NCBI GenBank assembly: GCA_963843595.1
Contig: CAWJLG010000015.1
Span: 496,001-560,000 of the forward strand
Direction of reading: 5' to 3'
DNA from: CAIWHR01 sp963843595
Lineage (GTDB): Bacteria > Pseudomonadota > Gammaproteobacteria > Burkholderiales > Casimicrobiaceae
DNA: 64,000 bases
Shown here: in pieces, positions 1-9,039 of the stretch
Numbering within the stretch: position 1 is the first letter of the stretch
Layout: each line of letters starts with the position of its first letter
Translations under genes and position numbers: made by a program
Notes under the pieces: model-generated
The model's database searches: none
Seen by the model: only the letters and a program-made list of their open reading frames with translations
What the model was told of the DNA's origin: nothing

Positions 1-937
1 TCGTCTGCTGCGACAACCTCCCGCACAACGGTCGCGTCGTCGAGGCGATCGTCACCACGTTCGCGCAGGCGCACGACCCTGCGCTCGCCGACTGGATCGG
101 GCGCCACGTGACGTTCCCGTCGACGATGGTCGACCGCATCGTGCCGGCGACCACGGCGGCCGACGTGACCGAGGTGAGCGAACTGCTCGGTGTCGCCGAC
201 GCCGTGCCGGTCGTGTTCGAACCGTTCAAGCAATGGGTGATCGAGGACCGTTTCGCCGCGGCACGACCCGCATGGGAGGACGCGGGAGCACAGTTCGTCG
301 CCGACGTCGCGCCGTTCGAGACGATGAAGCTGCGGCTGTTGAACGGCAGCCATTCGACGCTCGCCTATCTGGGCTTCCTCGCCGGACACGAATACATCTG
401 GCAGGCGTCGTCGGACCCGGATCTCGCACGACTCGTCGAACGACAGATGGTCGAGGAGATCGTCCCGACGCTCGTGGCTCCCCCGGGCACGGATCTCGCG
501 GCCTACTGCCGACAGCTGATGGACCCGGTTTCGAAACACGGCGCTGCCGCACCGGACGCAGCAGATCGCGATGGACGGGTCGCAAAAGCTGCCGCAGCGA
601 CTGCTCGACACGATACGCAACCGTCTGGACGCGGGCGGCTCGATCGCGCATCTCGCGCTGGCCGTCGCGGGATGGATTCGCTATGCAAGCGGCGACCGAC
701 GAGCAGGGCCGGACGATCGCCGTGTCGGACCCGATGGCCCCCGAGTTCGCTCGGATCGCCGCCGCCGCCGCGGGCGATCCGGCACGCATTGCCGCGGGGT
801 TCCTCGAGCTCGCTGCGGTGTTCGGCACCGACCTTTCCACCCACCCGACTTTCCGGGCAGACGTCACCCGCAATGTCGACGCGCTGTTTCGCACCGGCGT
901 GCGACGCACGCTCGCCGTCCACCTCGCGGGTGGTTGA
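1..937 (+). CDS. uxuB: Fructuronate reductase / mannitol dehydrogenase family, 5' partial, two frameshifts
   Basis: NAD-dependent polyol/hexuronate dehydrogenase, probably D-fructuronate to D-mannonate because uxaC follows directly. The 5' end lies outside the window. The family catalytic pattern K-x5-N-x2-H is visible as KLRLLNGSHS near 330-355. The reading frame changes twice. An extra C at about 524-526 moves it to the frame reading RFRNTALPHRTQQ, and an extra G at about 691-694 moves it to the frame reading TDEQGRTIAV. The rest reads cleanly to the TGA at 935-937. Because the family sequence resumes exactly after each single-base correction, I read this as one gene with two indels, either assembly errors or early decay. 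Mannitol or altronate dehydrogenase is the alternative specificity. Confidence 0.8.
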   Translation, partial: RLLRQPPAQRSRRRGDRHHVRAGARPCARRLDRAPRDVPVDDGRPHRAGDHGGRRDRGERTARCRRRRAGRVRTVQAMGDRGPFRRGTTRMGGRGSTVRRRRRAVRDDEAAAVERQPFDARLSGLPRRTRIHLAGVVGPGSRTTRRTTDGRGDRPDARGSPGHGSRGLLPTADGPGFETRRCRTGRSRSRWTGRKSCRSDCSTRYATVWTRAARSRISRWPSRDGFAMQAATDEQGRTIAVSDPMAPEFARIAAAAAGDPARIAAGFLELAAVFGTDLSTHPTFRADVTRNVDALFRTGVRRTLAVHLAGG

Positions 938-961
938 GCGCCATTTCTCACGGACGATTTC

Positions 962-2386
962 ATGACCGCCGTCAATCTCCATCCCGACCGCCTGTTCCCG
1001 CCTGATCCGGCCACGCGCGATCTCGCGCGTCGTCTGTACGCGACGGTGAAGGATCTGCCGATCATCAGCCCGCACGGCCACACCGACCCGCAGTGGTTCG
1101 CCGACGACGCGCCGTTTGCCAACGCCTCGGCGCTGTTCATCACCCCGGATCACTACGTCTTCCGGATGCTCTACAGCCAGGGCGTGCGGCTGGAGGATCT
1201 CGGCATTCCGCGCCGCGCCGCGGCGCCCGCCGGCGCTCCGCTCGAACCGGACGCGCGCAGGATCTGGCACACGTTCGCCGCGCACTATCACCTGTTTCGC
1301 GGAACGCCGACGCGGATGTGGCTCGACCATGCGTTCGCCACGGTGTTCGGGCTCGACGAGCGGCTGACGCCCGCCGTCGCGGATCGCTTCTTCGATCGCA
1401 TCAACGACTGTCTCGCGAAGCCCGAATTCCGGCCGCGCGCGCTGTTCGAGCGCTTCAACATCGAGGTGCTCGCCACCACGGAATCGCCGCTCGATGCGCT
1501 CGTTCATCACCGCAGGATCCGCGACAGCGGCTGGAAGGGACGCGTCGTCACCGCCTACCGCCCCGATCCGGTCGTCGATCCCGAGTTCGACGGTTTCCAC
1601 GACAACGTTCTGCAGTTCGGTGCGCTGACCGGGGAAAACACGACGACCTGGCGCGGCTACCTCGCCGCGCACACCAATCGCCGCGCCTTCTTCAAGTCGA
1701 TGGGTGCGACGTCGACGGATCACGGCCATCCGACGGCGACGACCTGCGACCTGCCCGAAGCCGCGTGCCAACGGCTGCTGGACCGCGCGTTGGCAGGCAC
1801 CGCCTCGCCCGAGGAAGCCGAGCAGTTCCGCGGCCAGATGCTCACCGAAATGGCGCGGCAGAGTCTCGACGACGGCCTGGTGATGCAGATCCACCCCGGC
1901 AGTTTCCGCAACCACAATCCGCAGGTGTTCCGCGATTTCGGTCGCGACAAGGGGGCCGACATTCCAACGCGGACCGATTACGTTCGTGCGCTGAAGCCGC
2001 TGCTCGATCGCTTCGGCAACGAGCGCGGCCTCACGGTGATCCTGTTCACGCTCGACGAGACCGTCTACGCGCGGGAACTGGCGCCGCTCGCCGGCCACTA
2101 TCCGATCCTCAAGCTCGGCCCCCCGTGGTGGTTCCACGACAGCCCCGAGGGGATGCTGCGTTTCCGCGAGCAGGCGACCGAGACGGCGGGCTTCTACAAC
2201 ACCGTCGGGTTCAACGACGACACGCGCGCCTTCATGTCGATTCCGGCGCGGCACGACGTCGCGCGCCGGATCGACTGCCGCTTCGTCGCCACGCTGGTCG
2301 TCGAGCACAAGATCGGCGAGGACGAGGCGTTCGAGCTCGCTCCGCTGCTCGCGCGGGGATTCGCGAAGGCGGCTTACCGGCTTTGA
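962..2386 (+). CDS. uxaC: Glucuronate isomerase (uronate isomerase)
   Basis: 474 residues, full length for UxaC (E. coli about 470). It isomerises D-glucuronate to D-fructuronate and D-galacturonate to D-tagaturonate in the cytoplasm, the first step of hexuronate breakdown. The N-terminal PIISPHGHTDPQWF carries the metal-binding H-x-H of the amidohydrolase-like fold, and the C-terminus has the family segment GFNDDTRAF. It starts 25 bases after the uxuB-like gene and is followed 29 bases later by kduI, so the three probably form one uronate operon. Unlike both neighbours it has no frame break. Confidence 0.95.
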   Translation: MTAVNLHPDRLFPPDPATRDLARRLYATVKDLPIISPHGHTDPQWFADDAPFANASALFITPDHYVFRMLYSQGVRLEDLGIPRRAAAPAGAPLEPDARRIWHTFAAHYHLFRGTPTRMWLDHAFATVFGLDERLTPAVADRFFDRINDCLAKPEFRPRALFERFNIEVLATTESPLDALVHHRRIRDSGWKGRVVTAYRPDPVVDPEFDGFHDNVLQFGALTGENTTTWRGYLAAHTNRRAFFKSMGATSTDHGHPTATTCDLPEAACQRLLDRALAGTASPEEAEQFRGQMLTEMARQSLDDGLVMQIHPGSFRNHNPQVFRDFGRDKGADIPTRTDYVRALKPLLDRFGNERGLTVILFTLDETVYARELAPLAGHYPILKLGPPWWFHDSPEGMLRFREQATETAGFYNTVGFNDDTRAFMSIPARHDVARRIDCRFVATLVVEHKIGEDEAFELAPLLARGFAKAAYRL

Positions 2387-2415
2387 CGAGCCCGGTCGAC
2401 GAGGAGTCAGAAGCG

Positions 2416-3253
2416 ATGGACATCCGGCAGGCGCTGCACAGCGAACACGCGAAGACGCTCGACACCGCGGCACTGCGCCGCCACTGCCTGGTCGAGAACC
2501 TGTTCGTCCCCGACGAACTGGTGCTCACGTACAGCCACGTCGACCGCATCATCGTCGGCGGCGCGATGCCCGACGCCGGCGAGGTCGGTTTCGGGGAGGA
2601 CCTGGCGCGGCGCTTCGCCGTGCCGCACTTTCTCGCGCGCCGCGAGCTCGGCGCCATCAACATCGGCGGTCCCGGGACGGTGACGGTGGACGGCGAGACG
2701 TTCGCGGTCGGTCACCGCGAGGCGATGTTCGTCGGCGCCGGCGCGGCGGACGTGCGCTTCGCCAGCGCCGATGTCGCCCGTCCCGGCGAAGTTCTATCTC
2801 AATTGCGCGCCCGCGCATCGCCCGTATCCGCATCGCAGGATCACGCTGGGCGAGGCGTCGCCGCAGACGCTGGGCGACGCGACTACGGCGAATCGGCGAA
2901 CGATCTACAAGCTCATCGTGCCCGGTGTGGTCGAGTCGTGCCAGCTCACGATGGGAATGACGGTGCTGGAGCCCGGCAGCGTCTGGAACACGATGCCCTG
3001 CCACACGCACGAGCGGCGGATGGAAGTGTATTTCTATTTCGCCCTGGCGCCCGATGCGGTGGTGTTCCATCTGCTGGGCCGTCCCGACGAGACGCGCCAC
3101 ATCGTCGTGCGCAACGAGCAGGCGGTGATCAATCCGAGCTGGTCGCTGCACTCGGGCGTGGGCACTCAGGCGTACACGTTCATCTGGGGGATGGTCGGCG
3201 AGAACCAGGTGTTCGACGACATGGATCACCTCAAGCCGACGGATCTTTATTGA
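2416..3253 (+). CDS. kduI: 5-keto-4-deoxyuronate isomerase, one frameshift
   Basis: 4-Deoxy-L-threo-5-hexosulose-uronate ketol-isomerase, a cupin enzyme of unsaturated uronate (pectin/alginate-type) catabolism. The start is ATG 2416 (MDIRQALHSEHAKTLDT) with GAGGAG at 2401-2406. The N-terminal part runs to FASADVARP. An extra G at about 2785 shifts the frame, and the protein resumes as AKFYLNCAPAH and continues through the zinc-cupin segment WNTMPCHTHERRMEVYFYF to the family ending GENQVFDDMDHLKPTDLY. Both halves match KduI throughout, so a one-base indel explains the break. It converges with the LysR gene on the other strand. Confidence 0.9.
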
Positions 3254-4231
3254 TGCGTCTGACCGCCGCGCCCGGCGCGCGGCGCTCGCCGCCTTTCCCG
3301 CACGGGGAAGTTCCGCCGCCGCCAGCCGCTCGCCGATGCCGGATCGCGTGACGGCGTCGATCCACCACTGCAGTGCCCGGCCGGGACGCTCCGCGCGCCA
3401 TGCGATCTGCATCCGTCCCGCCGGTGCCGGCGCGTCGACGCGTCGCACGACGAGGCGTCCGGCCGCAATTTCGGGTGCGGCGAGCACGAGCGGGACGAAA
3501 CCGCAGCCCAGACCGGCGACCTGCGCGGCCACCTTGGCCGGCAGGTCGGGGACCGTGAGCGTGTCCTGGCCGTCGAGAAGGCCGATCGTTCGCGGCGGCA
3601 GTCGCCGTGATGTGTCGCCGGCCACCACGGCGCGATGGCGCCGGATGTCGGTCGCGGCAATCGGTTCGCGCGCTCCTGCGAGCGGATGTCCCGGTGCGAT
3701 CGCGAACACCGTGGCAATTTCCCCGAGCGGCCGCGTCCGGAAAACGCCGGCGGTCGGGGGGTCGCCGGAAACCCCGAGGGCGCAGTCGACCCGACCGTCG
3801 GCGAGCGCGTCCCAGCCGCCGCCCAGTACCTCGGTGGTCAGCCGCAGTCGCGTGTGCGCGGCATGGCGCTGGCGGCACTCGGTATAGAACTCGGCAACGA
3901 GCGGCCAGACCACCGCCAGCGGAACGATCGTGTCGACGGCGATGCGCAGCTCGGCCTCCCAGCCCGTGGCAATGCGCTTGATCCGATGTTCGAGCTCGCC
4001 GGCGGCGGCCAGCAGCAGGCGCCCGCTGCCGAGCAGTTCCCGGCCGGCCGTGGTGAGAACGGCACGATGGCCTCGGCGGTCGAACAGCCGAACGTCGAGG
4101 TCGTCCTCCAGCTTGCGCACGGCGTAGGTGACCGCCGACGGAACGCGGTGGAGCTCCGCCGCGGCTGCGGCGAAGCTGCCTTTGCGATCGATGGCATCGA
4201 GAACCCGCAGTGCGTCGAGCGAAAGGCGCAT
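3247..4231 (-). CDS. LysR-family transcriptional regulator
   Basis: The N-terminal winged HTH is typical (LDALRVLDAIDRKGSFAAAA, then HRVPSAVTYAVRKLEDDL), followed by a substrate-binding domain to about residue 300. Start ATG at 4229-4231. LysR proteins are usually about 300 residues, but this frame stays open to 2657, through the antisense of kduI, which would give 524 residues. A one-base shift near the arginine-rich tail would end the protein at a TAA at 3247, giving roughly 325 residues, so I give that end. It is divergent from pirin-doxX, a common arrangement in which the LysR protein controls the divergent pair. The exact 3' end is uncertain. Confidence 0.8.
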
Positions 4232-4264
4232 ATTCGAAAATACTGAATGATTTACGCGAAATTG

Positions 4265-4298
4265 TTCGCTTTCTTTGCCGGCTTGGCAACCCTATCAT
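4265..4298 (+). promoter_or_regulatory. Putative promoter of pirin-doxX in the lysR/pirin intergenic region
   Basis: The 129-base spacer between the divergent lysR and pirin genes is locally AT-rich. A good -10 (TATCAT, 4293-4298) lies about 60 bases before the pirin start. The best -35 at 17-base spacing (TTTCTT, 4270-4275) is weak, as expected for an activator-dependent LysR target. The region also contains several T-N11-A possibilities, but I cannot single one out. Confidence 0.3.
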
Positions 4299-4360
4299 TG
4301 TGCATCTACCGACGAGACCAGTGCCGGAGCCGAGGCCGGTCCCGACCTCAGGAGAATCGA

Positions 4361-5059
4361 ATGATCGAGTTGCGAAAGGCCACCGACCGGGGCCATGCCA
4401 ACCATGGCTGGCTCGACTCGTTTCACAGTTTTTCGTTTGCCGACTATTACGATCCGGCGCACATGGGTTTCGGCCCGCTGCGCGTGATCAACGAGGATCG
4501 TGTGCAGCCGGGCATGGGCTTCGGCACGCACGGCCATCGCGACATGGAGATCGTCAGCTACGTTCTCGAGGGGCAGCTCGAGCACAAGGACAGCATGGGC
4601 ACCGGCTCGATCATCGCGCCCGGCGACGTGCAGCGGATGAGCGCCGGTCGCGGCGTGACCCACAGCGAGTACAACCCGTCGCGCACCGAGGGCGTTCACT
4701 TTCTGCAGATCTGGATTCAGCCGACGGTCACCGGGATCAAGCCCTCGTACGAGCAGAAGCACATCGGCGCCGAGGCGAAGCGCGGCCGGCTGAAATTGAT
4801 TGCCTCGCCGGATGGCGCCGACGGATCGGTGACCATTCACCAGGACGCACGCGTCTTTGCGGCGCTCGTCAATGGGGCCGAGGCGGTCACGCACGTGCTG
4901 GCGGCGGGCCGGCGTGCCTATGTCCACGTCGCGCGCGGCAGCGTTCACGTCAATGGCACAGCGCTCGCGGCCGGCGACGCGGCGAAAATCGCCGTTGAAA
5001 CCTCAGTGGCGCTCGATCATGGCCGCGACGCGGAAGTCCTGTTGTTCGATCTACCCTGA
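4361..5059 (+). CDS. Pirin family protein (bicupin, YhhW/YhaK-like)
   Basis: 232 residues from ATG 4361, chosen because GGAGA sits at 4351-4355 and the family N-terminus MIELRKATDRGHANHGWLD starts there; the frame is open further upstream without support. The pirin metal site motif is present (FGTHGHRDMEIVSYVLEGQL) and so is the family segment GRGVTHSEYNPS. Bacterial pirins of this group are cytoplasmic iron-binding bicupins, and some have quercetinase activity. It lies in a probable operon with the DoxX protein, 15 bases downstream, and divergent from the LysR gene. Substrate unknown. Confidence 0.9.
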   Translation: MIELRKATDRGHANHGWLDSFHSFSFADYYDPAHMGFGPLRVINEDRVQPGMGFGTHGHRDMEIVSYVLEGQLEHKDSMGTGSIIAPGDVQRMSAGRGVTHSEYNPSRTEGVHFLQIWIQPTVTGIKPSYEQKHIGAEAKRGRLKLIASPDGADGSVTIHQDARVFAALVNGAEAVTHVLAAGRRAYVHVARGSVHVNGTALAAGDAAKIAVETSVALDHGRDAEVLLFDLP

Positions 5060-5074
5060 CCCTTGGAGGCATCG

Positions 5075-5473
5075 ATGAATGCAGGAAAGGACGTTGTCGC
5101 ACTGATCGGCCGTGTCGCGCTCGCGGCGATGTTCGTCATCTCCGGATTCGGCAAGCTGACCGGGTTCGCCGGCACGGCCGGCTTCATCGCGAGCACGGGA
5201 CTGCCGATGCCCGAGGTGCTCGCGGTGGCGGCGATCGTCGTCGAACTCGGTGGCGGTCTCGCGATCGTCTTCGGCTGGATGACGCGCTGGGCCGCGCTCG
5301 CGATGGCCGTCTTCCTTGTCGTGATCACGCCGATCTTCCACGGCTACTGGGCGATGCCGGCCGCGGAGCAGATGGTGAACCAGATCATGTTCATGAAGAA
5401 TCTCTCGATTCTGGGCGCGATGCTGCTGCTGTACGCGTTCGGTCCGGGCCGCTTCAGCCTCGACCGGGCGTAG
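5075..5473 (+). CDS. DoxX family membrane protein
   Basis: 132 residues from ATG 5075 with GGAGG at 5065-5069; an in-frame TTG at 5063 is less likely. It has four hydrophobic segments (about residues 8-27, 45-65, 68-88, 105-122) and the DoxX segment FVISGFGKLTGFAG. DoxX-like proteins sit in the inner membrane and are linked to redox stress or quinone chemistry. The pirin-DoxX pair behind a divergent LysR gene recurs in proteobacteria. Confidence 0.88.
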   Translation: MNAGKDVVALIGRVALAAMFVISGFGKLTGFAGTAGFIASTGLPMPEVLAVAAIVVELGGGLAIVFGWMTRWAALAMAVFLVVITPIFHGYWAMPAAEQMVNQIMFMKNLSILGAMLLLYAFGPGRFSLDRA

Positions 5474-5475
5474 GG

Positions 5476-5577
5476 GTTATTCGAACGGTCACCGGCGTCC
5501 CGCCGGTGGACACCGACATCACGGGAAAGGACCGCGCGAAGATCGCGCAGGGCCTGTCGCGGCTGCTCGCCGCAGTC
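5476..5577 (+). pseudogene. dps: Remnant of the N-terminus of a Dps-type ferritin
   Basis: In the frame that includes 5506-5508, the translation contains TDITGKDRAKIAQGLSRLLA. This closely follows the usual proteobacterial Dps N-terminus (DIG-I--KDR--IA-GLSRLLADTYTLYLKTH). The similarity stops right after SRLLA, where the expected ferroxidase-helix sequence is replaced by unrelated bases that run into the stop codon of dtd on the other strand (5578-5580). No convincing start codon precedes it. I infer a deletion or rearrangement that kept about 25 codons of dps. Too short to be functional. Confidence 0.55.
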
Positions 5578-6030
5578 CTACTCCCGGGTGCGGCTGTCGA
5601 GCCAGAGCGTCACCGGTCCGTCGTTGACGAGCGTCACCTGCATGTCGGCACCGAAGCTCCCGCTGGGCACCGGTTGTCCGAGTTCGCGCGCGAGCGCCGC
5701 GACGAAGGCGTCGAACTTCGGCTGTGCGACCTCGGGCGGCGCGGCGCCTGACCAGGAGGGCCGCGCGCCCTTTCTCGTCGACGCGAACAGCGTGAACTGG
5801 CTTACCGCGAGTACGGCGCCGCCGGAATCGCGGACCGACCGGTTCATCACGCCGTCGGCATCGGCGAAGATCCGCAAGGCGACGATCTTGCGCGCGAGCC
5901 ACTCGCGATCGTCGTCGCCGTCGTCGGTCGCGACCCCTGCGAAGACGAGCAGGCCCGGGCCGATCGCGCCGACCACGCGATCGTCGACACGCACCGCGGC
6001 TTGGCGGACCCGCTGGATCAGCGCGCGCAT
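5578..6030 (-). CDS. dtd: D-aminoacyl-tRNA deacylase
   Basis: 150 residues from ATG 6028-6030 (MRALIQRVRQAAVRVDD), the usual DTD length. It hydrolyses D-aminoacyl-tRNA (and glycyl-tRNA-Ala) in the cytoplasm for translation proofreading. Family motifs are present: AVSQFTLFA (the SQFTL active-site motif) and the C-terminal NDGPVTLWLDS (GP-cis-Pro motif). The frame is open upstream to 6114 but those residues do not match the family. The secreted protein gene upstream ends at 6035, four bases before this start, so the two are probably co-transcribed. Confidence 0.95.
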   Translation of the reverse strand: MRALIQRVRQAAVRVDDRVVGAIGPGLLVFAGVATDDGDDDREWLARKIVALRIFADADGVMNRSVRDSGGAVLAVSQFTLFASTRKGARPSWSGAAPPEVAQPKFDAFVAALARELGQPVPSGSFGADMQVTLVNDGPVTLWLDSRTRE

Positions 6031-6034
6031 CGGC

Positions 6035-6550
6035 TCACTTCTTGACGACCGTGCGCTCGACGCCGGTGACCACGCCGTCGACGAGCGTGACGGTCGTGAT
6101 CGTTTCCGGATCACCGGGTGCCGGCTGGTAGGTCCAGCGTTCGGACTTCGTGCGCTTCATGCTGGTCGTTCCGTCGGGGGTCCCGATGCGCAGGCGCACC
6201 TCGGCCGCCGTCATCCCGCTGCGCAGATGCCTGCGCTCGGCCGCATCGGCGCCGTCATCCACCCGCGTGCCTTCGCGTGCGCGTGCGCCTTCCTTCGGCT
6301 GACGGACTGCGCCGGACGGTCCGGTGGCGGCACGGCCGGCATTGCCGGCGCTGCCGGGGACCACCGTGATCTCCGGCGGGTCGAGCTGGAAGTCGCGCAG
6401 TTCGCTTCCGGGCGGGCAGGGCATCTCCTGATACATCGGCACGTTGCCCTGGCCCTTGCATTTGTAGACGTCGGCGCCCGCGGACGCCGTTGCACACGCC
6501 GTGGCGAACAGCACGGCGGCACGGACGATGAAGGGCTTCGCAATGGGCAT
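6035..6550 (-). CDS. Secreted protein with DUF4124-like N-terminus
   Basis: 171 residues with a signal peptide (hydrophobic core about residues 8-24, cleavage near ASAGA). The start of the mature part, DVYKCKGQGNVPMYQEMPCPPGSELRDF, has the two spaced cysteines of DUF4124-type periplasmic proteins. A charged linker follows, then a C-terminal half (LRSGMTAAEVRLRIGTPDGTT) resembling the SmpA/BamE-like motif for outer-membrane-associated proteins. Function unknown. It is directly upstream of dtd and divergent from the aminotransferase. Confidence 0.7.
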   Translation of the reverse strand: MPIAKPFIVRAAVLFATACATASAGADVYKCKGQGNVPMYQEMPCPPGSELRDFQLDPPEITVVPGSAGNAGRAATGPSGAVRQPKEGARAREGTRVDDGADAAERRHLRSGMTAAEVRLRIGTPDGTTSMKRTKSERWTYQPAPGDPETITTVTLVDGVVTGVERTVVKK

Positions 6551-6642
6551 GGCGACGTGCTACTCCGCGACCGGCAATGCCCGCTTGGCGGGCGCAGGCG
6601 CTAACATAGCGCTTTTCGTCCCGTCCCGTCCTCCTCCATTCG

Positions 6643-7836
6643 ATGGATTCGCGTCTTGCCACTGCCGCTCGCGTAGGCGAGATCGCCCCGTTTCACGTGA
6701 TGGAGGTCCAGACGGCGGCACGTGCGCTGGAAGCGGCCGGTCGCAGTGTCATCCACATGGAAATCGGCGAGCCCGATTTCCCGACACCGGCGCCGGTCCT
6801 GGCGGCCGCCCAACGCGCGATCGCGCGCGGCGACATCTACTACACGTCCGCGCTGGGGCTGCCGGAGTTGCGCGAGGCCATCGCCCGTCACTACGCCGAC
6901 CATTATGGCGTCGCCGTGGCGCCCGAGCGCGTGATCGTGACGGCGGGCTCATCGGCCGCGCTGTTGCTGGTGATGGCGCTGCTTGTCGATCGCGGCGACC
7001 GGATCCTGCTGTCGGATCCGGGCTACCCGTGCAACCGCCATTTCGTCCGCGTGCTCGAGGGCGAGCCGGCCGGCGTACCGGTCGGCGCGGAAACCAATTA
7101 CCAGCTGTCCGCCGACCTCATCGACGCCAACTGGACGCCGGCCACGCGCGGGGCGCTCATCGCGTCCCCATCCAATCCAACCGGGACGACGGTGCCCGCG
7201 GAGGAGATGCGCCGCATCGCGTCGACCGTGGCCCGCCGCGGAGGGAGACTCATCGTCGACGAGATCTACCTCGGCCTGTCCTACGACCTCGTCGCGACCG
7301 GCGGCCCGCGCTCGGTGCTGACGACCGCGGCCGACGACGCGGACGATCTCTTCGTCGTGTCGAGCTTTTCGAAGTACTTCAACATGACCGGGTGGCGGCT
7401 GGGCTGGTTGATCGCGCCGGAACGTCACGTCCGGGACCTCGAGAAGCTTGCCCAGAATCTCTATATCTCGCCGGCCACGGTGTCGCAACGCGCGGCGCTC
7501 GCCTGTTTCGCGCCGGAGACGCTCGCCGTGCTGGAGGAGCGTCGCCGCGCGTTCGAAGCGCGCCGCGATTTTCTCGTGCCGGCGCTGCGCGAGCTCGGCT
7601 TCGGCATCCCGGTGATGCCGAACGGAGGGTTCTTCGTCTATGCGGACAGTTCGCGGTTCTCGTCCGACAGCGAGCGGTTCTGCCGCGACGTGCTCGAGGG
7701 CGCCGGCGTCGCGATCACACCCGGCATCGATTTCGGCACGCATCGCGCCGCCGCGCATGTGCGCTTCGCGTACACGATCGAACAGGCGAAGCTCGAGGAC
7801 GGCGTGGCCCGGCTCGCCCGCTTTCTGGGCCGCTGA
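6643..7836 (+). CDS. PLP-dependent aminotransferase, class I/II
   Basis: 397 residues, fold type I aspartate aminotransferase family. The PLP-binding lysine is in SSFSKYFNMTGWRLGW, with the preceding IVDEIYLGL (cofactor Asp) and SPSNPTGT (Asn contact) motifs and a C-terminal arginine in HVRFAY. The N-terminus (HMEIGEPDFPTPAPV) is typical of the AspC/AlaA-like subgroup. The exact amino donor cannot be read from the sequence, and the neighbours give no pathway. Transcribed divergently from the DUF4124-like gene across 92 bases. Confidence 0.88.
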   Translation: MDSRLATAARVGEIAPFHVMEVQTAARALEAAGRSVIHMEIGEPDFPTPAPVLAAAQRAIARGDIYYTSALGLPELREAIARHYADHYGVAVAPERVIVTAGSSAALLLVMALLVDRGDRILLSDPGYPCNRHFVRVLEGEPAGVPVGAETNYQLSADLIDANWTPATRGALIASPSNPTGTTVPAEEMRRIASTVARRGGRLIVDEIYLGLSYDLVATGGPRSVLTTAADDADDLFVVSSFSKYFNMTGWRLGWLIAPERHVRDLEKLAQNLYISPATVSQRAALACFAPETLAVLEERRRAFEARRDFLVPALRELGFGIPVMPNGGFFVYADSSRFSSDSERFCRDVLEGAGVAITPGIDFGTHRAAAHVRFAYTIEQAKLEDGVARLARFLGR

Positions 7837-7893
7837 CGCGGTGCCGATACGGGGCGCGTGTCGTCGCGAACCGGATCGCCCCGGTGTTGCACG

Positions 7894-9039
7894 ATGCCCA
7901 TCGTGACGCATCCTCTGCTCGCGCCTCGCTGGTGCTGCATGCCACGCCCGGGCATGCCATGGCGGACCGCGTTGACGGTGATCCTCGGCGGCGCCGTCAC
8001 CGGCTGCTCGGCTGTCGACTCGATCGAGTTTTACTGGCAGGGCGCCGCGGGACAGGTCGACCTCCTGTCACGGGCGAGGCCGATCGCCGAAGTCGTCGTA
8101 TCCACCGCGGATCCGCAACTGAAGCTGCGGCTCGAGCGCGTGCAGGCGATCCGCGCGTACGCCAGCCGTGAGCTCGCGCTGCCCGACAACGGCAGCTACA
8201 CCCGTTATGCGGATCTCGGCCGGCCGTTTGTCGTCTGGAACGTGTTCGCCGCGCCGGAGCTCTCGCTCGAGCCGCAGCAATGGTGCTTTCCGGTCGCTGG
8301 CTGCGTTGCCTACCGCGGATACTTCGCCGAGGCGGATGCGCGCGCCGAGGCCGCCCGGCTCGCGGCCGACCGGTTGGACGTCCACGTCAGCGGCGTGCCG
8401 GCGTATTCGACGCTCGGCTATTTCGACGATCCGGTGCTCTCGACGTTCGTCCGGTTCCGCGAGGTCGAGCTTGCGCGCCTGGTTTTCCACGAGCTCGCGC
8501 ACCAGGTCGTGTACGTCAAGGACGACACGTCGTTCAACGAGTCGTTCGCCACCGCCGTCGAGGAGGCCGGCATCCGGCGCTGGCTGCACGCCCAACGGGA
8601 TCGACCGGACGCCGGCGAGCTCGCGGCCGATGCGCTGCGCGCCGAACGTCTGCGTGGTGATTTCCGGCGGCTGGTCCGGTCCACGCGCGATCGGCTGGCG
8701 GCGTTGTACGCGAGCGGCGCGACCGACGACGAGAAGCGCGCCGGCAAGATCGCGGCGTTTGCCGCGATGCACGCCGACTACGAACGGATGAAGGCGGGCG
8801 GGGAAGGGCTGCCGGGCTATGACCGCTGGTTCGCGACCGGCGCCAACAATGCGGGCATTGCCGCAGCGGGGCTGTACACCAACCGCGTGCCGCGATTCAC
8901 GGCATTGCTCGCCGCCGAGGCGGGGGACTTTCCGCGGTTCTACGAGCGGGTGAAGGCGATCGCGGCAATGCCCAAGGTCGAGCGGGATAGGGCGCTGGCG
9001 CCCGTGGCGTCGGCCGCCGCTGCGGGGGCCGCGCCGTAG
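7894..9039 (+). CDS. Zinc aminopeptidase-family lipoprotein (PF10023-like)
   Basis: 381 residues from ATG 7894; internal starts at 7939 and 7954 are also possible. A hydrophobic stretch ending in GAVTGC looks like a lipobox, so the protein is probably anchored to the outer or inner membrane facing the periplasm. The metalloprotease motif HELAHQ (H-E-x-x-H) at about 8490-8507 is followed by NESFATAVEE, a plausible third zinc ligand, as in the predicted aminopeptidase family. LDVHVSGVPAYSTLGYFDDP before it is also a family hallmark. No direct functional link to the upstream aminotransferase. Confidence 0.8.
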   Translation: MPIVTHPLLAPRWCCMPRPGMPWRTALTVILGGAVTGCSAVDSIEFYWQGAAGQVDLLSRARPIAEVVVSTADPQLKLRLERVQAIRAYASRELALPDNGSYTRYADLGRPFVVWNVFAAPELSLEPQQWCFPVAGCVAYRGYFAEADARAEAARLAADRLDVHVSGVPAYSTLGYFDDPVLSTFVRFREVELARLVFHELAHQVVYVKDDTSFNESFATAVEEAGIRRWLHAQRDRPDAGELAADALRAERLRGDFRRLVRSTRDRLAALYASGATDDEKRAGKIAAFAAMHADYERMKAGGEGLPGYDRWFATGANNAGIAAAGLYTNRVPRFTALLAAEAGDFPRFYERVKAIAAMPKVERDRALAPVASAAAAGAAP

